A stretch of DNA of 64,000 nucleotides from Bathynomus jamesi. Taxonomy: Eukaryota; Arthropoda; Malacostraca; Isopoda; Cirolanidae. This document shows positions 53,940-64,000 of this stretch, one piece after another (the first letter of the stretch is position 1; each line of letters begins with the position of its first letter). The notes beneath the pieces are model-generated. The model was not told the origin of the DNA. It was given only the letters and a program-made list of their open reading frames with translations, and searched no databases. Made by a program: the position numbers and the translations under genes. The stretch is taken from assembly GCA_023014485.1 (NCBI GenBank), contig JAJOZX010000199.1, positions 62,001-126,000 of the forward strand, read 5' to 3'.

Positions 53940-56836
53940 CGGATCGACCAGAAATAGACCAACAAATAGACAGAAATACTTTCCTTCCACGCTACCATCA
54001 AACAGTTTTTAAACACACGTGGGCAAGAGACAAACAATGGAGAGTCTGTTTCTTCCCCCAGGGCGCGAACGCAAATCCTTATCAACTAAAGGACGCGCTC
54101 ACAAAGCGTCTTCTTAAGATTTGGTACAGTTCTACGTCACAGGAACTGCGTATAAAAGCAAGCTTCCACTTGCTTTCTTTCTCACTCACTCTCACGCACT
54201 GGTACTCACAACATCGAACGTGAGCAACGTCCATCAACCGCTTTCCGGCCCCCTGGCCGAGGGGCCGCGGCCGCTACTTTCTTCAAGGCCTACAATTTAT
54301 TATCAAGTAAGACCTACCGACCACCTGCAGAAGCAATCTTTCGAGGCCCAACCAGAATCGCTTCGGGCCTGCGGTTTGCCGGGTCGGCCTTCAAGTTTCT
54401 CCACATTCCTCGAGATATATTCCTGCAAGATCATAAGGCCAGCCTGCATCTCGAGAAGTAACATCACCTCAGGCTTCCGAACGAAGCCTACATCCATCAT
54501 CTCAAGAGCTTAACGGACAACGACAACTCGAGTTTTCGGTAATAGATCTTTCTCCAACCCACCTTCAAGCGTTACATCGTCCGGCTAAGATAAGTACCTC
54601 CTATTCTAAGTACTCTTGTGAAGCCTACATTAGCCTACCGCCGAACGGTAGGCTATACTCCCAAAGTGTGTAATCACGCGTTCCAACTGACTCTCGTGAA
54701 AGAACGCAGTAGGCCTGTCATCCAATTCAAGTGTCATTTTTATACCGTTATTCCGCGTATCATCCGTTATTATGTTCAATTCATATATTTAGGTGTTAAC
54801 TAAATATTCTCTTGACGTAATCACTTAACATCACATAATGTTCTTGTATATAAATGATATATGTGCAAGCATTTCAATCCATTATTATTAGGCCGCATCA
54901 ATTGTTCCTTGTGCATCCATGCAATCATTTAGCCTACTTAATCAGTGTCATGTTTTCCATTCAATTACCAAACGCGCGTGCATTCTTTATATCATTTACT
55001 AGGCCCATTCAATGTTACATGTCGCATGCCATTTACATACCATCGATGAGTATTACATTATTTATTACGTGTCAATTAAGCTATTAACATTTCATCTTAT
55101 TAGCTAAGCCTATACCATAAGCATAACGTAAAACTACCAATTAATTACTGTCAATTCTTTGTTATATCACAGTGAATAAATAACGGCTTTATTTTCATAA
55201 TAAACTACAAAACCCATAAGGTGTCTTTTATAACCTTAACATTAATTTGCTTGGGTGTAAACCCAAGCTGGTGACCTCGCTGCCTTTTCGGTCACTTCCA
55301 ATAGTATGGTGGACCTAGTTTTAACCGTTTAAGGTGATAATGATTTAATTGTATGCAATGATTAATTGGTGCAATGACTGATTACTTATTAATGAAAGGC
55401 TGGGTTAATAATTTATATTGTTATACAGTATCACCGATTGGAATGACTGGTTATTTGATTAGATCCACCATACTATTGGAAGTGACCGAAAAGGCAGCGA
55501 GGTCACCAGCTTGGGTTTACACCCAAGCAAATTAATGTTAAGGTTATAAAAACACCTTATGGGTTTTGTAGTTTATTATGAAAATAAAGCCGTTATTTAT
55601 TCACTGTGATATAACAAAGAATTGACAGTAATTAATTGGTAGTTTTACGTTATGCTTATGGTATAGGCTTAGCTAATAAGATGAAATGTTAATAGCTTAA
55701 TTGACACGTAATAAATAATGTAATACTCATCGATGGTATGTAAATGGCATGCGACATGTAACATTGAATGGGCCTAGTAAATGATATAAAGAATGCACGT
55801 GCGTTTGGTACATTGAATGAAAAACATGACACTGATTAAGTAGGCTAAATGATTGCATGGATGCACAAGGAACAATTGATGCGGCCTAATAATAATGGAT
55901 TGAAATGCTTGCACATATATCATTTATATACAAGAACATTATGTGATGTTAAGTGATTACGTCAAGAGAATATTTAGTTAACACCTAAATATATGAATTG
56001 AACATAATAACGGATGATACGCGGAATAACGGTATAAAAATGACACTTGAATTGGATGACAGGCCTACTGCGTTCTTTCACGAGAGTCAGTTGGAATGCG
56101 TGATTACACACTTTGGGAGTATAGCCTACCGTTCGGCGGTAGGCTAATGTAGGCTTCACAAGAGTACTTAGAATAGGAGGTACTTATCTTAGCCGGACGA
56201 TGTAACGCTTGAAGGTGGGTTGGAGAAAGATCTATTACCGAAAACTCGAGTTGTCGTTGTCCGTTAAGCCTCTTGAGATGATGGATGTAGGCTTCGTTCG
56301 GAAGCCTGAGGTGATGTTACTTCTCGAGATGCGGCTGGCCTTATGATCTTGCAGGAATATATCTCGAGGAATGTGGAGAAACTTGAAGGCCGACCCGGCA
56401 AACCGCAGGCCCGAAGCGATTCTGGTTGGGCCTCGAAAGATTGCTTCTGCAGGTGGTCGGTAGGTCTTACTTGATAATAAATTGTAGGCCTTGAAGAAAG
56501 TAGCGGCCGCGGCCCCTCGGCCAGGGGGCCGGAAAGCGGTTGATGGACGTTGCTCACGTTCGATGTTGTGAGTACCAGTGCGTGAGAGTGAGTGAGAAAG
56601 AAAGCAAGTGGAAGCTTGCTTTTATACGCAGTTCCTGTGACGTAGAACTGTACCAAATCTTAAGAAGACGCTTTGTGAGCGCGTCCTTTAGTTGATAAGG
56701 ATTTGCGTTCGCGCCCTGGGGAAGAAACAGACTCTCCATTGTTTGTCTCTTGCCCACGTGTGTTTAAAAACTGTTTGATGGTAGCGTGGAAGGAAAGTAT
56801 TTCTGTCTATTTGTTGGTCTATTTCTGGTCGATCCG

Positions 56837-56838
<2 letters not shown>
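53938..56838. repeat. 2.9-kb near-perfect inverted repeat with LTR-like arms
   Basis: The left arm 53938-55310 and right arm 55464-56838 are inverted copies (~1.37 kb each) separated by 153 bp. They differ only by scattered substitutions and one-base indels (for example CAGCCTGCATC at 54443 against CAGCCGCATC in the mirror). Each arm has a TATAAAAG box (54151 and mirror), an AATAAA near 55172 and its mirror, and a GGTGACCTCGC block resembling an LTR-to-leader junction. (AT)n tracts bound both ends. The identical ORFs of the arms are unrecognised. Confidence 0.9.
54151..54158 (+). promoter_or_regulatory. TATA box in the left arm
   Basis: TATAAAAG is followed about 30 bp later by TTTCTCACTCACTCTCAC, where an arthropod-type start site would be expected. 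The mirror copy lies at about 56618-56625 on the minus strand. It fits the U3/R boundary of an LTR; the LTR reading is inference. Confidence 0.4.
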
Positions 56839-56886
<48 letters not shown>

Positions 56887-58071
56887 CAGGTGTCCCCATT
56901 TCTAAATAAATGTTCTAAGCTAAAAAAAAAGAATCTAGACACAAAGACAAGCGCAGTAGGTACCTAAAACTAGATGTTTAGTAACCTTAATTAAACATGT
57001 TCAGTACAATTGCCAGTTTTTTCTAACACAATATTCAACCTTACACAATTGTTTGACATTAATTTTGGAAATAGCTCAGCTGGGATGTTGTTGATTACCT
57101 CATAGACTTTGGTCTTTAGGTTTTGAAGTGTATTACGCTTGGTAGAGTATATCCTGTATTTTTTTTTTATGAAAAAAGTTAGTGGGTGTGAGGTCAGGTG
57201 AGTATGGGGGCTACTCCACTGGCTTATGAAGGGAGATTAGTTGCCCGAAAAACTATTTCCTCAAAAAGTTGCGAGTTTCACAAGCAGTGAGTGGATGTGC
57301 TCCATCCTGCTGAAACCACTGTAAATTTGGGGTAATGCAATTATTTCTTTTACGGGACAAACTAATTAGTTGTAATAAGTTGAAATCTTGTAGCATCTGA
57401 CAATATTTAATTTTGCGTTACCGTTACTGTTTTTCCAGTTTCATTCGTAATCGCAAAGAAGTAGGGACCTACAACACCATACCACCCAACAACGACACAG
57501 ATGTGGAAGCCCTATTGGAGTGCCAGCATTACTTCCCCAGTAACGAAAGTTTTGCTTATTAATCTTCCTAGACAGATGTACATAACACTCGTCAGTGAAG
57601 TGGATGTGTTTCAAAACCTCAGGATCTTCTTCAAGCTTTGCTAACATCCGTGCTGCGAATGCTATTCGTTTTTGTTTCTGACCATTAGTTAGTGAAACTT
57701 GTAAATGAATTTTGTAGTGATTAAATTGATAAAGAGGGCCAGGCCTTCCTCGCCAGCGAAGATATTTTTACATTTTAATCTTTGAAAAAAAAGTGTTTCA
57801 AAAAAGTAAGTAAACATTTACTTTGTGTTTGGGCTATGTAACATATTTCGTAAGTTGTAAGTTCGTAACTGTAGCATTTTAGCATGTTCACGCAATCTAG
57901 TGACTGTGGTCTAGTAGTATGCAAATCAATCCTACTTAGCCCCCCCCACTTGCGCGCGGACATTCCGTCACCACTGGCTGACAAACGTCGAATTGACTTC
58001 TGCAACTGTGCACGATAATTTCATGGACCATATTAACGTGTTACACAGTTCTCGTGGATCGTCGCCTGCCA

Positions 58072-61000
58072 CAGTGGATCGGCCAAAATTCAAAAATCGA
58101 CTTTGAATGCCATTTTTTGTTAATAGCTGACACCAATGCTAAATCAATGTACCTGTGGGTGAGGAATAAAATGCAGGTGGATGCCACTCTCGCTTTTGGC
58201 TTTTAAGGTCATTTTCGAGGTCAAACTGTGCAAAAATTATATTTTCTAATTTTAGTTTAAAAAAAAATATTCTGAGCCAATTAGTTTGACCAAATGTTTC
58301 ATTTTGCCACACTTAGCGATAAAGAAGTATGATGACACGCTTATTCCATCCGAATTAACAACTCAAGGTTAAATTCAAGTTAATCACGACCGAAATTGTG
58401 CTAAAAAAATTTTTTTAATTTTAATTGGCGAAAAAAAACATTGAGCAAGTCTGTTTGTCAAACAATTTATTTTAACATGATTAGTGCCTAATAAGTTTGA
58501 TGGCATGAATTAAGTACTCACAGTAACAGAATTATCACAACTAAATCACAAAGCAGCAAATATAGCCCCATAACTATACAGTTTACACACTAGTAACATC
58601 TACAAGTTCACGTTTCTTGATGAACAGCACCGAAATGCTGCACTGACAGTCACAATTGTGTGGATTGCAATCACTTAAGAACAGAATTATTAGTTCCTTA
58701 CAGCACATTCCAACTTCTCTTGATTTCAGCCCGGAAGAGAGACATAGATCTACTGTCCAGCTGCGTTACAACAACCGCACACTTCATCCTTTTCCTGAAG
58801 CAGTTGCATCTAGCTGTCTTGCACTTTTTCTTGCAACCACAAGCAACAAGCTCCAGGCAGGCTTCAGGGATTGGAGGAAGTCTTGTCCACACTGGTAGGA
58901 GGCTCCCATCTTCCAACTTCCAGGCTGAAGTGTCCACCGGATCTTCAACATGTACGTGCTCTTTGTCAGCCTGGAGCCATATTTTGGCCTGATAGTTTGC
59001 CCGCTTGGCGTAGAGCTCCAGGGCATCCTTTGTCGGTGGGAGCATTTCCAGAGTCTTCTTGGCCTTCCCAAAAAGGTGAACTCTGGCGTCATCAACTGTG
59101 TGTTGTTCCAGGGTGCCATACAAATGACACACAAACTTCTCAACATCTGCGATATCTCCATCTCGACCAATGGCGTGCAGCAGGAGTGGGTGGTCACTGA
59201 ACACTTTCCAACACTTCTTTTTTCCATGACCACTGAAGGACGAGACTCTCACCCGGTCAAAGGGTGGAAGCTGACCAGGTTGTCCCTGACTGGGGGCGAC
59301 AAACTCTTGAATACATCGTGCACGGGGTAGCATTTTCGGTTCTTTGCCGTTCCGCACAGCATCCACACTTCAGCGACCTTGGTGCAAACGAAGTGAATCA
59401 GCAGCACCATTACATCAGTATCTCTGCACACTACCAGTATTCGTTCATAGCCCTGGGACGCTGCATCACATGAGTGAAAGATGAGTCTGGTGTCCGCCTC
59501 TTCATGGTTGCTATGCAGTGGAACGTCATGTCGCCTGGTTGACCGTACTTCAGTGGCTTCAGAGAAGCCACCCCCTGACACCAGCTGACATCTTTCTTGA
59601 GGATCTCTGCCCTTCTCAGTGATGACGTTAGACAGAAACAAGGCTAGGTCAGCCTTGTTTGTATCCAGGGCCATGAAGTTTTTCCACACTTTAGGCAATG
59701 GAACTTGTGGGCCATCAATGACTTTCCGAATCGGTTTCTTCTTGCTTGCACGCTTTGTCCTGGTAACTGCTTTAATCGATCCTTCCCCTGCGTACCGATC
59801 AAAGATGACATCAACTCTTGTTGTGTGTTCATTGAAATAACTCGTCACGGCCTTGAAGAACACTTCAGCATAGTCGCCGAATGTCCAACAGCCGCCAGGC
59901 TTGCCAAGAGCTTGGATGAGTGCATGGCCGTCTATCATCACACAGGTCTTCAGATCAGAGGAGCTTATGGTCTGCTGAGCCATCAGGATGTTCATCAGCT
60001 CAGACTTCGATGTCGAATTCATCTCTCCTCCTGCCTTCGCCAGACTAAATGGGACTGGGGACAGTTCATGCTTCAAGACGTTGACCATCTCCACCATGCG
60101 ACCTGCGGTCGAGGCATTCAGGAGCCGCTGTAGTAGCTTTCTGTCAGCTTTGATGGTCTTCTGCATGTTCTGCTTGGTGGAAACTGTAGTTTTGTACACA
60201 TCAGCGAAGGTTTTCGCAGCCTTTTGAGTTTGCCTTCAGAGGTGAATAAAGAGTAGCATGATTTATGCCACTTGAGTTCCAATGCATTGAAATCATCCTT
60301 GGAATGACTTTCCAGTCTTTGTAAAACATCAAGATAGTAGGTATCTCCCAGGTTCTTTCTCTCATCGCCCACAGTCATAGTTCTTGCTTTTCCTTCTGCT
60401 GATGCTGTGCGCAGGTCACCAGCGCTGCTTTGGCAGAAGAAGCAACAATCCTCACTGACATCCTGACGTTTCCTCTTGTGCTTGATGACAGCTACAGGGT
60501 CCATTGTTGATGAGCTCCCTATCTGCAAAGACAAGTGGGAATGGCAGTATGTAGTAGCCACAGATATATTTAAACAATTCGAAACATACCCATCCTTTAG
60601 CAGCATTATTATTATTATTTTACCATCTGGCACTGTCTGCACTCTTTTAATTGCATATACCAAACCAATGTCTGGCCAGCCAGTGCATTGAAAATATTCA
60701 ACATGTGAAAGTATGCTATTACTTGTACTATGGTAGTAGTAGGCACATGCGCACCTCACCCAGCATGCTAAATGTAGTTTTAATGGAAACAAAGACATCC
60801 AGAGTCATAGTTACATTCAATTATTATCCATAAAATCACACAAATATGCTTTATGTGCTAATGATGCACCTTTAAACACGTTGTTACATAGAGCCATCAC
60901 TGAAATGCAAAAATTCGGAATTTTTCAGAATTTGACATTTGTAACCTTGTATGGGACCTTCAAACCCAAAACTGAGAGTGGCATCCACCCACATCTTGTC

Positions 61001-61100
61001 TGGCATCCTCAATACTACTTATCTAAAGTGGGTGCTTGCCTTTAACAAAAAACGCCGTTAAGTTTTTCTAGAGGACTTTTCAATTTTTGGCCGGCCCACT
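58072..61100 (-). mobile_element. DNA transposon encoding a PIN/FEN-CXC protein (copy 2), nested
   Basis: The ends AGTGGATCGGCCAAAATTC (58073) and AATTTTTGGCCGGCCCACT (ends 61100) are inverted. Weaker inverted similarity extends inward about 170 bp (GTGGATGCCACTCTC at 58178 and its complement at 60982). Flanks compared with the unoccupied relative at 34.69 kb (GTCGCCTACTACTATTA) place it exactly between GTCGCCTGCC and ACTATTA, with a 2-3 bp duplication. The minus strand carries the same protein family as the element at 13.3-16.1 kb. Confidence 0.7.
58698..60504 (-). pseudogene. Transposon-encoded zinc finger / PIN-FEN nuclease / CXC protein, frameshifted
   Basis: The ATG at 60504 starts an N-terminal Cys/His segment (CCFFCQSS and LKWHKSCYSLFTSEG, a likely zinc-binding fold). 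A frameshift near 60230 joins the main frame 59249-60199, with TCVMIDGHALIQAL, VDVIFDRYAGEGSIK, SNHEEADTRLIFHSCDAA, VCRDTDVMVLLIHF and VSFHPLTG. Another frameshift near 59265 leads to SSFSGHGKKKCWKVF and finally the C-terminal CGCKKKCKTARCNCFRKRMK, a CXC-type module broken at its end. The same motifs in the same order occur in the 13.3-kb element. Aspartates in FDRY, EEADT and DTDV are likely nuclease residues. Confidence 0.75.
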
Positions 61101-61461
61101 ACTATTATCCTTACGTTCATTGCTTTGCTTACATTTCTTTTTGTTTAAAATTTTCTAACAATTCGTGATATTTTCTCTCTATCGGGTGGATTTCTGCACC
61201 CATATTTTCTACAAAACTTCCTCTGCACCTACGTCACAGAATTTGTCACATGAAACCATTCAACGATGTTGATTTTCTGTTCCAGCTGCAAACGCGGTAT
61301 CGCTGTTCGAAAGTTCAGCTTTATTGTTCCGTGTAAACTAAGTCCTTAAGGAGGATCCCAATAAAAACCCCAATCTCTTACCTTTCTGAAGAAGAAGCCC
61401 CAATAATAAAATATACATTTATTATAAAATAACGAGCAAATAAATAGGGAAATTTTGGGGG

Positions 61462-61499
<38 letters not shown>

Positions 61500-61536
61500 C
61501 ACTCAGAATAAATATATATATATATATATATATATA

Positions 61537-62329
61537 CAGTGTTGGGCACTAAAGCGTTAATCCGATAACAGTTAATTAACGAAGTTAACTTTTTTTAACG
61601 GACTATTAACGGAAGTTAATTTCCATTTATCGTTATCGGACCAGTTAACTTCCGATAACTCGATATTTAGTCTGTTAAAGTCCGTTAACACGTTAACTGC
61701 GAGGAGTCATTCACGGAAGATCACTGCTCCGCGAATGAATTCAAACCGCCATAACTTCAGTCTGCCAATTCCGTCCTCTGCCGCAGTGGAACGGCTCTTC
61801 TCTCTCGGCAAGGACATCCTGAGGCCCAAGAGGTCAAGACTGGCAGTTGGGCCTAACTTTGAGAAGTTGGTCTTTCTGAAGGGCAACCGGCACATTGTGT
61901 CAGTCTTTAATAAATGTGCCTAAAATTTAATTTTACCTTTCAGTTCCCGCCATAATAATTCCCTGGTAAATTAAAATTTAGTTAATGGTTAGTGGTTACA
62001 AGGGTTTCAAAACATGTAATCAGTACATTTTTTATTAAAAATAAAAAAAAAAGTTATTAAGCAAAAAAGTTGCAAAACTTGATAAAAATACAGTTAAATA
62101 CCTATTTATTGTTAGATTTTGCCTAAATAAACATTTTCTATGGGTTTTAAAGCGTTTTTCCTTGATTTTTTTAAATGTTAGTAAAGAAATAGTTATCGTT
62201 AACGGATTATCGTTAACTTCCGTTAACTTTGTAGTAAAATTATCGGATTATCGTTATCGGAGTTAAAAATTGGGGTTAACGGATTATCGTTATCGAAGCT
62301 AACTTTTTGGTTAACGGTGCCCACCACTG
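61537..62329 (+). mobile_element. hAT element with GTTAACG subterminal words
   Basis: The ends CAGTGTTGGGCACTAAAGCG (61537) and GTGCCCACCACTG (ends 62329) are hAT-type inverted repeats. The left 130 bp and right 130 bp are packed with CGTTAAC/GTTAACG and GATAACGATAA words. TA- and GT-rich flanks prevent reading the duplication. It contains a short hAT transposase C-terminus. 793 bp, internally deleted. Confidence 0.9.
61735..61923 (+). pseudogene. hAT transposase C-terminal remnant
   Basis: The frame has PSSAAVERLFSLGKDILRPK, then RSRLAVGPNFEKLVFLKGN, the hATC dimerisation segment. All upstream transposase sequence is deleted. The ATG at 61735 is fortuitous. Confidence 0.8.
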
Positions 62330-62341
62330 TGTGTATATTAT

Positions 62342-62383
<42 letters not shown>

Positions 62384-63470
62384 CAGATGTAGGAGAATTA
62401 ATCACATTAATATTTTCAACATTTTAAATTGCTTAAGACTTAAAGTACAAAAGTTTTAATCCCATAAAGAAGGAAGATATTGAAAACATTCATGAGCACC
62501 AGAAATTTTTTATTAGTACAGTAACAGTATTATGTATTCAGTTATCAGTGGTTAGTTTTTCAACACATTTTCATTTCTTCTATTATCACACTACGATACA
62601 AACTAAGTAAATAAAAAAATAAATAAAGCGATATAAACGAAAACTAACTAAAATTTATTTCCATATTTGATGACAGTGAGGGGCGCGTAATGGCTATTAC
62701 AGTTCAGCTAAACCAACGCTGAATGCTTGCCGTCCGCCAGACTTGGCTTCATTTTTTTTTCTTTTACATTGAGTAGTTTTCGTCCGAAGTGATTTACCAG
62801 CAACATATAATTGGGATTGATACGCTCTAGCAAGACGTCAAATTGTATGATAAAGAAATTAATGAGCAATTAATTTAAAGATGAGCTATTGTTTTTTTCA
62901 CGGATGCCATTTGTTGGCCCTAACAAGATGCATCAGTTCGCCGCTGCTGTCTGTCCCCCGTATGTCCCGACGGTGGGAAACCGTCCTTGTCCGCATTCGA
63001 TTTGGCTACATACCCTTTACCACAGAAATTATTTAATGGAGAGGAACCCTAAGCCCTGCTGTGAAGACGGTATTGTTAGGGATGAGGAATAATGACTTTT
63101 ATTGGAAATTGCCAACAAGACGAGTAGTTTCTATGGCCATTTTCGCTGCTGAATACGAATCTGGCTGGTTCTTGGACCTAAAATGAAGTTTTGACCTGGT
63201 TCAGTGGATTTTTAAAATGGCGGGCAAAAAAATAGTTTTCTCTTTTTGATGCTTAAGAAAACCGCTACCCTTTATATGTAATATGTCTTTTCATATGTTT
63301 TCAGGGTCGCTGAAGTTGAAAATGAACAAATCAGAGACATTCGATGCGTGGTTTAGCGGTTATAGGCAAAAAATGGAAAAGAAAGGTGGTATTTTATTAA
63401 AAAATCATGTACAAAAGAAACAAGGCATTCATATCAACTCCATGATGTAATTCAAATCATGAAATTAGCA
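62330..63470. other. No gene recognised
   Basis: An (AT)n tract at 62338-62380, then AT-rich DNA. The ORF 62889-63092 is unrecognised. Confidence 0.4.
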
Positions 63471-63473
63471 TAT

Positions 63474-64000
63474 TTACAACACATTGTTCAATAAACTATT
63501 AATATCACTAGTAACAGCCTTGGTCATATCGTTAAGTCCTACACTCACAACGTTATCCTCTTTGCTGAGGATTTGTTGAGCGACATACTCTAGATTCAAG
63601 TATGAAACATCTTCCAAGTATTGCATTATTGATCTGCGGCTCAGAAATACATACGTCAAATCTGAATACTGGTGATGAACTTGTAACTCTTCGTCTTCAC
63701 TCTCCATCTCACCCTCACAATCTTTCTCATTATCATCTGCCTTCAGCTTCCAATCTTGATCAAAAACCATGTTAGCTACTCTTACTATCGCTCTCGAAAG
63801 CTCTTCAGGAGAAGTTCTTGTCTCGGCAAGACACTGGACTATACACCGCATCAAGTTTTCGTTCAGACCTTTTTTGTCAGTTCCGATGAGCGACGTTTAC
63901 GACCAGTAGAAGGAACTGTCTTTGCCGTTGTTGGTTTTTAAATTCGGATTGTTTTCAGAATCGACTGAAGTTGCTAACATTTCAATAATTTCTGATCCTT
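63474..64000 (-). pseudogene. Unrecognised ORF running off the right edge
   Basis: A minus-strand frame from the window edge contains EIIEMLATSVDSENNPNLK, one in-frame stop near 63900, and then 126 codons from 63854 with TSPEELSRAIVRVANMVFDQ, an acidic linker (EGEMESEDEEL) and SRRSIMQYLEDVSYLNLEYV, ending at 63474. The composition is protein-like. The gene continues to the right of the window. It may be a transposon protein or a host pseudogene; no family recognised. Confidence 0.4.

Larger units (their letters stand above)
56889..61465 (-). mobile_element. IS630/Tc-like element split by a PIN/CXC transposon
   Basis: The left end GGTGTCCCC is at 56889. The body runs 56889-58071, resumes at 61101 and ends at about 61465 (GGGGACTC). 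The same sequence order appears at 33.19-36.62 kb without the insertion. Decayed transposase pieces lie on the minus strand at 57050-57720, including KLEEDPEVLKHIHFTDECYV and SRKINKQNFRYWGSNAGTPI (first catalytic region) and a QQDG-type block near 57310. Confidence 0.75.

Noticed and set aside
54121..54513. 130-aa ORF in the arms of the giant inverted repeat as a gene
   Set aside because: It starts downstream of a TATA box within an LTR-like region. Its end differs between the arms because of a one-base indel, and no homology is recognised.
58656..60227. Plus-strand ORFs across the 58-60 kb element
   Set aside because: They are antisense shadows of the PIN/CXC protein on the minus strand.

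Overview
The window is eukaryotic, repeat-dominated intergenic DNA, most likely from an arthropod and probably a crustacean. Supporting signs are long (AT)n and (GT)n microsatellites, degenerate AACCT/TTAGG-type telomere-like tracts, CR1/jockey-type LINEs, Penelope-like GIY-YIG fragments, IS630/Tc1/mariner elements (one with a DUF4817-type N-terminus) and many hAT elements. The species placement is inference. No intact host gene is visible. Almost every open frame with recognisable content belongs to a transposable element or to a decayed, virus-like gene cluster.

Layout. 0-6 kb: Penelope-like tail and three minus-strand LINE fragments. 6-13 kb: a foldback element, a hAT element with an 8-bp target duplication, a piggyBac-like MITE and a tRNA-type SINE. 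13.3-16.1 kb: a DNA transposon with ~430-bp inverted ends that encodes a PIN/FEN-like protein with a CXC cysteine motif. 17-21 kb: IS630-like copies, palindromes and a MITE. 23.8-32.1 kb: two copies of a compact, intronless, pseudogenised gene pair (a-b). One copy has further minus-strand genes (c, d). A nested repeat complex (27.0-28.65 kb) lies between them. 33.2-36.6 kb: an IS630-like element carrying a LINE and a mariner. 37.5-46.6 kb: a hAT element, SINEs, LINE pieces, a Penelope-like fragment, a LINE with an open 3' half and a small element with a 3-bp target duplication. 47.4-48.8 kb: a chain of palindromes. 50.8-53.7 kb: SINEs, a hAT derivative and a Penelope-like piece. 53.9-56.8 kb: a 2.9-kb near-perfect inverted repeat whose arms look LTR-like. 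56.9-61.5 kb: an IS630-like copy split by a second PIN/CXC transposon. 61.5-62.3 kb: another hAT. 63.5 kb to the end: an unrecognised broken ORF.

Three themes stand out. First, two diverged TIR elements share the same PIN/FEN-plus-CXC protein, with no other ORF recognised in either. Second, palindromic elements of several unrelated origins repeatedly sit between (TA)n tracts and nest inside one another. Third, a duplicated, densely packed gene cluster of unknown, possibly viral, origin has been hit by hAT MITEs. Nested insertions with related empty copies in the same window give a relative chronology.
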